NCBI GenBank assembly: GCA_021399435.1
Contig: JAJTUP010000006.1
Coordinates: 1,364,001 to 1,428,000, forward strand
DNA: 64,000 bases
Source of the DNA: Diaporthe sp. PMI_573
Taxonomy: Eukaryota > Ascomycota > Sordariomycetes > Diaporthales > Diaporthaceae
Reading direction: 5' to 3'
The notes beneath the pieces were generated by a model that made no database searches, was not told the origin of the DNA, and saw nothing but the letters and a program-made list of their open reading frames with translations. Shown one piece after another: positions 34,981 to 46,500 of the stretch (positions within the stretch are counted from its first letter, which is position 1; every line of letters begins with the position of its first letter). The translations under genes were made by a program, and so were the position numbers.

Positions 34981-37866
34981 GATGCCGCTGAGCACTGTTC
35001 TGGCTCACATGAATGTTGCGAGATGGACACTTGTTGGTGTACGAGCTAATCGTAGACCTGAGTTGGGTTTAAGGATGTTGGTCCCGACCCGGCGTTGACG
35101 TTTGTTAGCCAGTCCACAGCTGTGAAGTGGCATCAACGGCGCGCACGGACCAGCCGGCCTGTCTGCCCCGGCTGCCCACCGCAGGCTTCGCCTCAACGTT
35201 CGTTCCCTCTACAGTCACCGCACCACCATGTCTCCTATTCAACACTGAATCATCCATTTACATGTCGAATGAAATCCACACTGGACGACGAGGACAGTAC
35301 CCTGATGGCGATTCTCGGTTTCTCGTCAATCCTCGGAATATGTGTTTCCCTAGCAAGTTTCTGATACCTCACATCGAATCCACCAGTTGCACCATCCCAG
35401 ATTTAGCACTCTGCGTCCTGACTCCACTGCATAGAGGAGTCACTGTTGATCCAGAGCCGTCCACAAATACTGTACACAGTGGTGGGTTTGACGAGGCCGT
35501 ATCATCCGAGTAGACATTGCTGAACCCTCAGCCTTGGCATAGATCAAAAGGTGAAGAGGTCATCCTCGACACAAGTAGCGAAATGTCCGCACCCACCAGC
35601 GCTGCTACCAGCCCTCCGTTTTCCGGCCAGAAGGCATTTTAGATCCTGCGTAGCCAGGAGCGTCAGGGCGGAGGATCAAACCAAGTGAGCATCGAATGAC
35701 TTATGCCCAGGTCTGGGCTGCGCAACTCAGTGGAGGAAGGGCCGATATCGAACTTGCAGACAGGAGTGGAGTCATGGAAAGAGCATCTTGCTCGTGGGCC
35801 CTGAGGCAATTTCTCGTTCCTCGGCGGGAGTGAGATGCATTGCAGCCGGTCGATCCGCAAGTGCGAGGGGTGGTGTAATGCTTATGGGCAGGTCCCTGCC
35901 TACAAGCCGTAGCCGGGTCACCTCGTGCGCGGTTATTCTCAACGGCAAGCCTATCACTTTGATGCAATGGTGGATGGATGCGGATCTGACTGATCGGCTC
36001 GGATCATGCCGATTGCGAGTTGGAAGTCCTGCAGAATATCGGTGTATGGATTCCTGTTCATCCCCTAGGTACAGTTCTGCGCGGCATGACAATCACATGC
36101 GGCCCTCAGACAACACATGGGTATGCGCAAGGATTTTTCTCGGTGTATGTACTCTCGAGTCGTGCGGTGACTCAAGGTGGAGAACCCACCTACGGTCTGA
36201 CTTGGCTGTGCTCTCAGAGCACGTCTGACATTCAGGGGCGAGCCGGATATTCTGCAATACGCGTGATGGCTTGTCTTGGTTCAAGCAGGAAACGAGAGGC
36301 GGCATATGTGACGTTGTTGCTGCGGACATGTCAGCTTCTCGCAAGACTAATCTTTACAATTTTGACTGACTGGTTTGCAAATTCACTGCTCGTTCCCTGA
36401 TCTAGACGGCTCCCAATGAATTGAAGATCAAGTCAAGAGAAGTGGAAATAGCTCATCTACAGAACGAAGCCTCTCTAGCCTCCTGGGGGCCATGCCCAGG
36501 TGCCATCTGTCACAAATGGGGCTTTTGTACCCAGTGGCAATCGGTCCTTCGCTGACGTTTCCTTCAACAATGCGAATTTCATGCATGGCAGGCAGTTGGA
36601 CACTCCGATTCATGTGGTCTGGTATTGACGATTCGAGCCAGTCCCGAGGTCAGAACCAGTTCTTCACTTCAAACCCCCTCTCGGCTTTTTGACAAACAAA
36701 TAATCTGCACGTGATAAAAATACGGCAGCAAACTGTGCTCTACAGCGAGAAGAAACATCCGGTCGATCTTCGCAATCGCTTGAAGCCCTGCTGCAGGCAT
36801 GTCGCCTTCTTCCGGAGACTTGCTCTCACGTCTCCAAGCTTGAGGCCCCACAACCACCCATTTGTTGCTTGGTATTGGTGTTGAGTGGTCTCTTCTTCCA
36901 TGTTGGATTCGAAATGTTATGTCTTCTTTTGGAGTTTTCAACGCTACCTTAACAAAACTGTTTCTCTGTCCTCCCCAGCGACATGCGCTGCAGCCAACCC
37001 GATTACTCTTCTCGCAAGCTCCCTGCTTGTGAGGTCGTAGAAATCACTTTAAGATGCCATATTTCGTGATAGTACTCTTTATCCGTTACAAAGACTCAAA
37101 TTTGTTTTGCAATGGCTGGCTGAAGCATCCCTTATCGTCGAGAACCTTCAATTCCAAACGCCGCTCTGTCGAGTCCACGGGAGCGACGACACTCTGGGAA
37201 GTGAACTATGGCAAATTCCCAATATTTCACCAATTATTAGGGAGATTACTAGCCAAACGGGAGCTGTGCTTCTATAATTGGTGATTTGTGTGATTTTCTA
37301 AGCAATGCTTCTCTGTCTGATGCATGGATGACATCTGGACTGATTCAGCAGGCACAATGTTGCGCGACGCTATTATTCTGACTGTACTAAAAAGGACCAG
37401 GAAACTACCGACTTTTGGAGGAGACAAGATTTTTCGGATTGCGCTGCTTGGTGGTTTTGAGAAACATCCAAACAACATGTATCTAATTAGAGACGGCCAC
37501 CTTGGTATAATGAACATGGTCCGCCGACTCGGCGGAGAAACCAAGAACAATGAGAAGGATCTGGCGATTTGATCATGTGGCTGGATAGAAACCTTATTTC
37601 TGGCAAGAGGAGCAGAGGACCCATAAAAGTGGCTGCGCATTGTGTATGTATGATGGGTGATCGAGATGATTGGGGCATATCTAGGTTCAGCGTCAAGTTA
37701 AAGAAAAGGCTACCAACACAGGCCTTCAGCTGTGAGTATGACAGCATGGTGCCTCCGGGGAACCAACACTATTTTCGGCAAGTAAACAACATTTTAGCGG
37801 GAATCCCAGAGTGAAATATATCTGGCAGTGTTTGTTTTGGAGTTACCACAAGGAAACACTTACATC
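34981..37866. other. Gene-poor stretch
   Basis: 2.9 kb without a recognisable gene. Short open frames on both strands around 35100-36400 have no signal, domain or splice support. 36900-37800 is AT-rich and includes the probable 3' side of the decayed TPR gene. Confidence 0.4.
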
Positions 37867-38421
37867 ATCACATCCACACATCATATGCCCCTTGTCCACA
37901 CCCTTGAGACGCATCTCCCGGGCGGCCGGGAAGTTATCTCGAGCCTCCAGCACGCGTGCCATGTTGTCACGGCTCGCAGCAGCGTCGTTGCGCGGGCCGA
38001 TCTCCATGCCGCCGAATGCAAATGTCGTCCCTGACCTTGAGGGCTTTGGCAAACGCGTCTGCGGCCTCGTCGATCCTGCCAGTCTTGAGGTATGTCTCGC
38101 CGAGGCCGTTGAAGGAGATGGCGGCGTGGATGGACTCCTCATCGTGGATTCGAACCTTCGCCTCGACGGCCTTGCTGGCAACTATGTGTTAATCGCCTGC
38201 TACTGGGCCCAAGGCAATAATATACTCTGAAACACTCCAAACACTATGGATGGGAAATTGTGAAAGGAGAAGGCTCGTGCTTACGTGTGCAGTCGGATGG
38301 CCTCGTCGTATCGCTTGGCACGCTTCGCGGCGAGGGCGGCGTTGTTGTTCTTTATGGCTTCCATGGTGTCGGCGATGTCCTCGAAGGAGTCAAGCCCCGT
38401 GAAGGTTCTGTGGAAGTTCAT
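37867..38421 (-). pseudogene. TPR-repeat protein gene with a one-base frameshift
   Basis: Remnant or damaged tetratricopeptide protein. Exon 1 is 38285-38421 (start ATG; FHRTFTGLDSFEDIADTMEA), donor GTAAGC. Exon 2 starts at 38174 after acceptor GCCAG and reads TKAVEAKVRIHDEESIHAAI, then GLGETYLKTGRIDEAADAFA, a clear TPR helix pair. At 38020-38022 (AAA on the plus strand) the frame shifts. The next TPR continues in another frame as FGGMEIGPRNDAAASRDNMA and LEARDNFPAAREMRLKG. Dropping one T of the ATTT would rejoin them. Coding sequence fades after MMCGC at a GTAAGT donor near 37866. Relatives usually continue into a Cys-rich (MYND-like) C-terminus, which is not found downstream. Confidence 0.6.
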
Positions 38422-39298
38422 GTTGTCGGGTGGTCAGTGAAATCGTCGCCGATGATTGATTTGGACCTTGCGAGTTCACGAAATATGTCCCGTACTGTGT
38501 TGCGATCGCAAAGATGTTTGGTGGACCAACCAGACATAGAAACGACTCGCTGCGGAGCGAAGGTCGAGTTTTGTTTATGCGGTGGGTCCGAAGTTGGAAT
38601 CATTTATATGATTTAGTTCGATTTGGCGAGGATACGGTATTCACCATCCTCTCCCCTAAACATACCCGCTATTTGAAGTGAATGTATCGGCGTAAGAGCA
38701 CATGAAAAACCATGGAGAATGGTCCGGGGAAGTGAATCTGTTTCTCTGACAACACAATCACCAATAAACATGTTTCCACAAAGTTGGGCCGAAATGTTTT
38801 CCACGTGAAAGCCTTACTAAGTCAACGTGTTGATAGCGATAGGTGACTAGAGCGGCCTGATATGGGCACCAAGTTCTAGCATCTGACAGCTTGAGGTTCC
38901 CCTGCGATTATTTGGAAGCGAAGCTTCTGACAAAACTATGTAGCTAGAATAGTGCAAGTGCTTGCCCTGGTGCAGTAATAGTTTGGTGAAGTTCGAGGAG
39001 ATTAAGTGCCGCAGGGAGCCCAATAAGGTACTGACTCACGAGATAAACAATTCCCAATTTTTGAGCCTGCAACGAAAGAATGCGTAATGGAATGATCTGA
39101 AGAGACAGAGTCCTTCAACAAGTGCGGACGACATGGGCACAAGACTAGCGACTGCAAAAATGCCTCCAGGGGTCAAGACTTTGAAGACCACCTGAGCACT
39201 GATGTATCGAGTTTGGGAAACTGTTAACTATGTTCCTCGAGGAGCCTAAACAAATAGATAGACAGCCCCCGGGGCCCGGAATCAAGACACTAGACTTC
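38422..39298. other. Intergenic
   Basis: Upstream of the TPR gene and downstream of sda1. AT-rich, with no gene seen. Confidence 0.45.
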
Positions 39299-41518
39299 TC
39301 AAGTGTTGTTGCCCCTTTTCCCGCCCCTCTTGCTCCTATTAACATGATCCTGCAACACCTTCCTGGTCTGCACGAGACTCCTCTTGTGCTTCTGCTTCGC
39401 CTTCCCGATCGTCATCAAGAAGTTCTTCTTCCTGGCCTTCTCCTTGTTCGACGTAGACTTGCCCTCGGCTTCCTTCTTGGACTTCCGGATGGCCTGCGTG
39501 GATTTGTGCTCCTCCCGGTTGGGCTTGCCCTCCTTAGCCAGGGCGACCCTCTCCTCCTTCGTCGTCTTGCGCAGCTTCGCGGGCAGCTCGATCTGTTCGG
39601 CCGTCAGGGGGTCGTCGGCGTGCCGGGCCGCGAGCTCCCGGGCGTGCTTTGAGCGGTTGCCCATAGCCTGGTCGAGGTTGGCTTGCAGGCGCAGCTCTTG
39701 CAGCTTGGCCAGGTCTGCGGGCGTGAGGATGGTGGTTGTGGCGAGCTTGGACATCCGCTCGGCCTCTTCTGCCGCGCTGGGCTTGTCTGCGTCCACAAGC
39801 TCAGGTGCTTCCGATGATCCTTTCCTCTGGCGCTTGGCCGCAGGCTCGTCATCCTCGCCCTCGCTTGACACGGCGATCCAGCCTCCAGAATCGCTGCTGG
39901 CTACAGAATCAACCTCCCAGTCGCTGTCGTCCGAGACATCGGCTTCCTCGTCCTCGTCACTGCCAGCTTCTTCTGGCAGGCCCCTGGCCACACGCTTCCG
40001 CTTCTTTTCTTCCTCCTTCCACTTCTCGAGCAGGTCAAGGCCTTCAATACCACCGGCATCCTGCTCTCCGAACTTTCGCTGTTGCAGTTTTCCAATTCGC
40101 ATGTTCATGGTGGCCTTCTTGCCACGGTCCCTCTTTTTGAGCATCTCTGCGCCAACCTCGCGATACAGAGACATCAGGCCCTTTGCGGCCATCATTGTGC
40201 CCTTGTCCTTGCTCTTGCGGTATTGCACCAAGTCTTGCAGCAGCGTCTCAGTCATAGCCAGAGGCTGACGCACACAGACTTCGCGAATTGAATTCAGGCC
40301 GGCGGCTGCAACTTCCGACGCCGCTGCTTCTGAGACAAATTCGTTCGCGATTTTCATGATCAGAGGCTCCAGAGCGTCGGGTGGAACGAGATCGTGCGTC
40401 GCTTGAGCCAAACATGCCAGAAAGGTTGTAACGGATTGTTGTTTTGGCGTGAGGAATTTGATGAACCAAGAATAAAGACTGATGACGGTGAGTTTGTGCA
40501 AGCCAACCAGCCGAGTGACTAGTTGCAGGACAAGCAACTTGCTCTCCAAGGCCAGCTTCGTCTTGGTGTTCAGCAAGTGCTTCTGAAACAACTGCTCGGC
40601 GAAACCCTGGGGGTCATGAAGCAGATGCAGAGCAGAAAAGTTCAGTGGATGTGGCTGGGATTTCTTGCGCTCTTGCTTCCTGACCTTTTCGACAGCACTC
40701 TTGTATTGCCTTGCTTGCTTCTTGGACTTCTTGTTTATGCCGTGCTGGTGCTGCATCTTCTTGAGGTCGATAGCCTCATCATCACTGCTGTCATCCTCCA
40801 TTTCCTCGCGCTCTTTGTCGCCACCCAGGAAGAACCGGACTCCCCCGACTACGACCTTCTCGCTGTCGGCTAGACATGCCTCCTTCATGACCTGCACTGG
40901 CTTCGCGTCGGTCCATATTTGCCGCCGCCACATCTCGCGTGTCAACCGCACAGCCCACACTCCCTTGGGTGACGTCTTGTCCGAGGTGATGAGGATGGAG
41001 AGCACATTTTGTACCGTTCGGTTGAGAGGGTGGTTTGTGTGTTTCGAGTTCGAGTTGCGCAGGTCACGGACAATCTTCTGGTACAGCACCGCCCTGAGGC
41101 TTTTGCTGGGTGTGGAGACGAGGATCGGAAACAAGGTGGTCAGGAGGTACTCGGAGGAGATGATTTCTTTCCTCCGCAGGAGCACCAGGCTCCCGACCAG
41201 CTTCTCGCGCACGTCTGGGGGAAGGATGGCATGGTGCTGCGTCAGCACCTCCTTGAGGTCGTCTGGAAACGCCTTGGTCTCTTCTTTGAAGCAGTCGGCA
41301 ACGTGAGCGATGAAGTCAACCTTGTCGTGGAAATCCTGTGAGACATCCCTGGTCACATTGGCCGGATTGTCGAGGAAGACATCCTTGGTAGAGAGGTAGG
41401 CCGAGTACTGCCGTTGGAACTCGTCTGCATAACTCTGGGGGTCCGACCGTACTTTGAACTGCAGGCTTGCGAGATCGGCGTCGAGTTTCTCGAGCGCGCC
41501 AACCTTCCTTTTGCCCAT
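39299..41518 (-). CDS. sda1: SDA1, 60S ribosome biogenesis factor
   Basis: Nucleolar/nuclear protein needed for 60S pre-ribosome maturation and export, named for its effect on actin organisation and G1 in yeast. Single exon, 739 aa, the full family length. The N-terminal helical-repeat region includes DPQSYADEFQRQYSAYL and the hallmark LPPDVREKLVGSLVLLRRKE. The central part has KKSQPHPLNFSALHLLHDPQ. An acidic segment follows (GSDEDEEADVSDDSDWEVDS), and the C-terminus is highly basic with nuclear-localisation runs (KKEAEGKSTSNKEKARKKNF, SKRGGKRGN). No intron and no defect seen. It lies next to a mitochondrial-protein gene on the same strand. Confidence 0.96.
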   Translation of the reverse strand: MGKRKVGALEKLDADLASLQFKVRSDPQSYADEFQRQYSAYLSTKDVFLDNPANVTRDVSQDFHDKVDFIAHVADCFKEETKAFPDDLKEVLTQHHAILPPDVREKLVGSLVLLRRKEIISSEYLLTTLFPILVSTPSKSLRAVLYQKIVRDLRNSNSKHTNHPLNRTVQNVLSILITSDKTSPKGVWAVRLTREMWRRQIWTDAKPVQVMKEACLADSEKVVVGGVRFFLGGDKEREEMEDDSSDDEAIDLKKMQHQHGINKKSKKQARQYKSAVEKVRKQERKKSQPHPLNFSALHLLHDPQGFAEQLFQKHLLNTKTKLALESKLLVLQLVTRLVGLHKLTVISLYSWFIKFLTPKQQSVTTFLACLAQATHDLVPPDALEPLIMKIANEFVSEAAASEVAAAGLNSIREVCVRQPLAMTETLLQDLVQYRKSKDKGTMMAAKGLMSLYREVGAEMLKKRDRGKKATMNMRIGKLQQRKFGEQDAGGIEGLDLLEKWKEEEKKRKRVARGLPEEAGSDEDEEADVSDDSDWEVDSVASSDSGGWIAVSSEGEDDEPAAKRQRKGSSEAPELVDADKPSAAEEAERMSKLATTTILTPADLAKLQELRLQANLDQAMGNRSKHARELAARHADDPLTAEQIELPAKLRKTTKEERVALAKEGKPNREEHKSTQAIRKSKKEAEGKSTSNKEKARKKNFLMTIGKAKQKHKRSLVQTRKVLQDHVNRSKRGGKRGNNT

Positions 41519-42038
41519 GTTTTCCGATAGAGTCCTGGTTGAATCAGGACTATCTGGAATTGGCAGTCGAGACCTTTGTTATCCCGGAGGAAATTCTCAG
41601 CAGTAGAACGGGAGCACAAGCGCAGCCAGGGTCCAAAAATTACGGTATCGATAAGCCTGGGCTTATCTTATCTACTCAATTGGCAGCTTGGTCGAGAGGC
41701 ATTCGACCGGGGGCAGCTAGACAGACAGTGGAACCCAAATCAAGCCGCGAGATCCAAAAAAGACGATCTGGTAAGATCGAGATGTTGAATTTGAAGAAAT
41801 GGCCCCATTGACTGAATATTTGGTCATCGCTCGACGTGGTCGGGCTGCAGCGGCAAAACTGGCTCAGATTGGGAGGCAGGACTTGTCCGAGTGAAATGCC
41901 ACAGCACGGAGACGTGGGAAATACAGGATATATCTAACTCTCGTGCTGTGCGCAACTGAACGTGACGATGTGCTCTCCCGTCCTATAGCTGAGCCAGTGA
42001 GTGCACTATAGCAATAATAAACCATCTCCGCTTATTAA
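41519..42038. other. Intergenic
   Basis: 520 bp upstream of sda1 and downstream of the small mitochondrial-protein gene. No further feature seen. Confidence 0.5.
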
Positions 42039-42598
42039 TCAATGCCCATCGACACCTCCCTGCCCCTTCCAGTAATTTTTATCAACCTTGTCTTCTGCTG
42101 CCGGGCTCGCTCGATCGTGCTAAACAGCGGGTTAGCTTGAGCCCTTGGGGCAAGTGAGAAGTGTGCCACGCTGCAACTTACTTTCTTTTCAAACTCGGCG
42201 TTGTGCCTGTCTACTTCCTCCTGCTGCTCCTTGGTAAGCTTGTCCCTGCCTTGACCTGGAATACTGGCGCTGTTGATCTTGGGCTGTGGAGGTGGGTTCT
42301 CAGAACTCGAGAGAGGTTTGCCGCCGCCGGTCCTGCCCTTAGCACCATCCCCGGCTAGGCGGTCATTGGAGGGGTTGTTCCCGGTGTCGACCTCGTCGGC
42401 TGTCTCCGCATGCTCCTTGGCATCCTTCGAGCGAGAGCCTCCGGACTGAGCAGAAGCTTGCTCGGCTTCCTTGGGGGCTGAGGCTGCGTAGTGTCGTCGG
42501 GCCGAGATGGGAAGGGCTACCCCGGTCCTGAATGTGGAGGTGGAGATGGGCGGGACACGGGCGCCCCGGACCCGGACGCGGAGAGCGAGACGATTCAT
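42039..42598 (-). CDS. Small mitochondrial protein of unknown function
   Basis: Exons 42182-42598 and 42039-42119 (intron GTAAGT to GTTTAG) give 165 aa. The N-terminus is an Arg-rich presequence (MNRLALRVRVRGARV) ending near ISARRHYAAS, typical for matrix import. The middle is hydrophilic and low-complexity (Glu/Ala/Ser/Gly). The end is a conserved-looking block: DKLTKEQQEEVDRHNAEFEK, then spliced HDRASPAAEDKVDKNYWKGQ. Reading through the intron also stays open but destroys this block, so the spliced form is preferred. I recall similar short C-terminal blocks in uncharacterised fungal mitochondrial proteins; function unknown. Its ATG is only 18 bp from the left inverted repeat, which therefore must contain its promoter. 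Confidence 0.72.
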
Positions 42599-43547
42599 TG
42601 TGATTGCTGATGCACTAACGTCCGTCCCTGCGTGGCGAAAAACCCTCCGTGCCGAAAAAAATGACAGGTACTTTGATTTTAAACATGTCGAAAATTCCAC
42701 ACATATCGATGTATCGATGTCTCGCAAACTTTTGTAGAAGGTGTATTCTCTAGCCACTCTTGAGCATTCTGAGCCCCTCTTACTAGAAAATTACCTTAGG
42801 GTTATTGTCCTCGCACCAGATCTATTAAACGCCTCCATTGATAGCAAAAGAGAGTTCCGTTAATATGCTTCCACCATCAAGCTCTTATTGCCTATAAAAC
42901 TAATAAAAAGATTGTATTTAAGCTTTAAAGCCTTGGTACTACGTTAGTAATCGTTATGAGCCTTGTGGCTGTTGTGCTGTCCAGATCTTGATAAAATCGC
43001 GACGTGGAATAGTACTTCGGATGAAAGCTAGTGACGATTTTCGATAATGCGATCCAACTTTCACACAGGCCTCTCCGTGTGGCTGATTTGGAATGCGGCT
43101 GGCGCCAGGGATTGGATTACGTGACCAGGGCTGCTCGGCTCTTGGCAAGCCTTTCTGACTGGACCCGAGGTTCAGCCATCCCCGCCCATGCCCACGCAGG
43201 CTTGTGGTGCGGTAGCCGCTCTTTAGGGTGTTGCATAGACTCACTTGTCGAAGACCATGGTATAATCTTCAGCATCATCATCACAACACGAATCGGGGCT
43301 CCGATACCTTTGCTGGCTGATGCTGAGAGCCATGGCTATTCGCTATGATGCACCAAACCCGTGTCCCAGCTCAAGGCCCAGCCGCAAGTAACAGCCCCGA
43401 GGTGGCTACCTGCAGCCTTGCGATAGCCCTGCCTTAGCCGCAACGTACAAGCTCGAGTTACACTCAGTTCTCACTAGAAGAGCGCCCAACTCTCCGGCTC
43501 AAGTCGAAGCCGTGCCCTCCGTACCGAAGTTCTGATGTACATGCGAC
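42599..43547. promoter_or_regulatory. Divergent intergenic region occupied largely by the left inverted repeat
   Basis: 949 bp separate the ATGs of the mitochondrial-protein gene and the NLR. 562 bp of this is the left inverted repeat, so upstream control of both genes probably lies in or next to repeat sequence. The remaining 370 bp before the NLR has no recognisable gene. Promoter assignment is inferred from position only. Confidence 0.5.
42616..43177 (+). repeat. Left copy of ~560-bp inverted repeat flanking the NLR
   Basis: Starts TAACGTCC and ends at GGACCCGAGGTTCAGCC. It matches the reverse complement of 48070-48631 along its whole length, with an 8-bp indel near 42715 and a compensating difference further in. 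In the first 96 bases I count 7 mismatches, 5 of them transitions. Conserved stretches include TGCGTGGCGAAAAACCCTCC and GAGCCTTGTGGCTGTTGTG. It lies between the divergent mitochondrial-protein gene and the NLR. No open frame of note. Confidence 0.93.
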
Positions 43548-46500
43548 ATGCGACTCCTCAAATACAGTCCCGACGGCGAGCTCGCTGTGACGGAGAATCT
43601 GCCCGACAACGAAAATCTCAACTACGCCATACTGTCGCACACATGGGAGTCTGAAGAAGTCACGTTCGAAGACTTGAAAAACGGTGTAGGGAAGAACAAG
43701 GCCGGCTTCCAAAAGATTCGGTTCTGCGCGGAGCAGGCAAAAAGCCACGGCTGTCAACACTTCTGGGTCGACACTTGCTGCATCGACAAGTCGAACCATG
43801 TCGAGCTGAATGAGGCGATCATCTCGATGTTTCGTTGGTACCGCAATGCAGCCAGTTGTTACGTATATCTGTCGGATGTCTCGGTTGCTAGCTGTGGGCG
43901 TAAGCGGAAGAGGAAGCAATCTGAGCCATGGGAACGGGCGTTCCGGGACAGCAGATGGTTCAAACGAGGATGGACGCTCCAAGAGCTTCTTGCGCCAGCA
44001 TCGGTCGAGTTCTTCACACGAGAAGGCCAAAGACTTGGTGACAAGAAATCGCTGGAGCAACCGATCCACGAAATAACAAAGATAGCCATGTCAGCACTTC
44101 GAGGCACCGACCTTTCGCAGTTCGATGTCGACGAACGATTCAAATGGGCAGAGAGTCGCGAGACCACACGTGAAGAAGACTGGGCATACTGTCAACTCGG
44201 CATTTTCGGCGTCTCCATGCCGGCCCTATACGGCGAAGGGAGGGAGAATGCTATTCGCAGACTCAAAGGGGAAACCAGTAGGGAAACCAGTAGTACTCTC
44301 TTCGTTCACGACAAACTCCCTGCCGCCGACGGCGCCGCTTTTGACTCCCAAGCCGAGGATGCCGGCCCGACCTGTCACCGCGACACACGAGTCGATCTCC
44401 TCCGCCGGATCCGCAAATGGGCCGACCAGCCGGGTGACCAGCCCCAGACACACGCCATCTTCTGGCTTAACGGTATGGCCGGCACCGGAAAGTCCACCAT
44501 CTCCCGCACCGTTGCCCGCCACTTCGCAGACCGCCGCCGCCTCGGCGCTAGCTTCTTCTTCAAGCGAGGCGACGGCGACCGCGGCAAGGTGACCAAGTTC
44601 TTCACCACCATCGCCGCCCAGCTTGTTTCGGCGGTACCCGGCGTGGCCGCGCATGTCAAGAATGCTATCGAGTCCGACCCTAGCGTGGTTGGGAAAGCCA
44701 TGCGGGAACAGTTCGAGAAGCTTATCTTCGAACCCCTGTCGAGGATCACACCGGAAGCATCGCAAGCCTCTGGTTTGGTTATCGTCGTCGATGCCCTGGA
44801 CGAGTGTGAGCGCGATGACGACGTCAAGCTCATCATCAATCTCTTTTCTCGCGCCAAGAGCCTAGCGTCTCTCCGTCTGAGAATCCTCGTCACAAGCCGG
44901 CCCGAGCTCCCGATCCGGCTTGGCTTCAGCGCCATCCACGGCAAGTACCAGGACCTCGTTCTCCATGAGATACCGGAGCCTGTGGTCGAGCAGGACATAT
45001 CAGCCTACCTACAGTCTGAGCTCGCTAGAATCCGAGACGAATATAATGCTTCTGTTTCGGAAGAGCGCCAGTTAGCCTCAAGCTGGCCCGACCAATCCAC
45101 CATACAGATTCTCGTCAAGATGGCAGTGCCACTATTTATCTTCGCCGCCACCGTATGCCGCTTTCTTGCCGACCGAAAGTGTGGTAACCCGGATAAGAAG
45201 TTGAAGACGGTCCTAGAATATCGAACGAAAAGCCAGGAATCTAAGCTCGATAACACATATCTACCTGTATTAGAACAGCTGCTGGTCGATCTTTCCGGCC
45301 GCGAGAAGGCACAGGTCCTCGACCAGTTTCGAATGATTATCGGCTCCATCGTTATCCTCGCCAGCCCTCTCTCGACTCATTCTCTAGCGCGGATGCTTGG
45401 GATGTCTACAGACACCATTGACGACATACTAGATTGGCTTCATTCGGTTCTAAGTATTCCTTCAGCATCCGGGTCTCCCGTGCGGCTGCTACACCTATCG
45501 TTCCGCGACTTCCTGCTCGATCCCGAAAAGCGCGAGACGAACCCGTTCTGGGTCGACGAGCAACAGACACATGAGCGGCTAGCCGCACACTGCCTCCGCG
45601 TAATGAGCGGATGCCTACGGACTGATATTTGCGGACTGCAGGCGCCTGGCACACCTCGGTCAACCATCAGCCCCAAAACTGTCGAAGCAAGCTTGCCGTC
45701 TGAAGTTCAGTATGCCTGTCTCTACTGGGTCTATCACGTGGAACAGAGCCAAATTCTGCCTTGCGATGGAGATCAAGTTCATGATTTTCTGTACCAATAC
45801 TTTCTCCAGTGGCTAGAAGCGTTAAGCATTATAGGAAGGGTCTCAGAAAGCATCCGCATCATAAAGACGTTACAATCCCTCGTCAAGGTAAGTCGTCTTA
45901 GTTATTTACGTATTATAAGCTAACTCTAATTCGTATCTAGGTTAATACACAGCTGTTTAACTTTCTAAATGATGCTCTACGCCTAGTGCTTGCCAATACT
46001 TTTATTATTGACTCTGCGCCTCTCCAGCTATACTCGTCTGTACTTGGCTTTGCGCCACAAAGGAGTATAGTACGGGGAAAGTTTGAAGAGATAATTCCTA
46101 GTTGGATTTCGTTACGGCCAGAGGCTGAGACGAACTGGAGTCAATGTCTACAGATCCTTGAGGGCCATAGCGACTCGGTCTGCTCCGTCGCGTTCTCGCC
46201 CGACTTGGCGCTCGTGGCGTCGGGCTCTGGGGATAAGACGGTACGGCTCTGGCGCTGCGATACGGGCGCGTGCGTGCAGGAACTCAAGGGCCATAGCAAC
46301 TCGGTCAGCTCCGTCGCGTTCTCACCCAACTCGGCGCTTGTGGCGTCGGGCTCTGGGGATAAGACGGTACGGCTCTGGCACTGCGATATAGGCACATGCG
46401 TGCAGGAACTTAAGGGCCATAGCAACTCGGTCAGCTCTATTGCGTTCTCGCCCAACTCGGTGCTTGTAGCGTCAGGCTCCTATGACAAGACAGTACGGCT

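Noticed and set aside
35788..36400. Overlapping plus- and minus-strand frames of 100-150 codons
   Set aside because: No recognisable domain, signal or splice structure; probably chance.
42599..42757. Upstream extension of the mitochondrial protein reading into the left repeat
   Set aside because: No ATG supports it, and the Arg-rich presequence begins exactly at ATG 42598.
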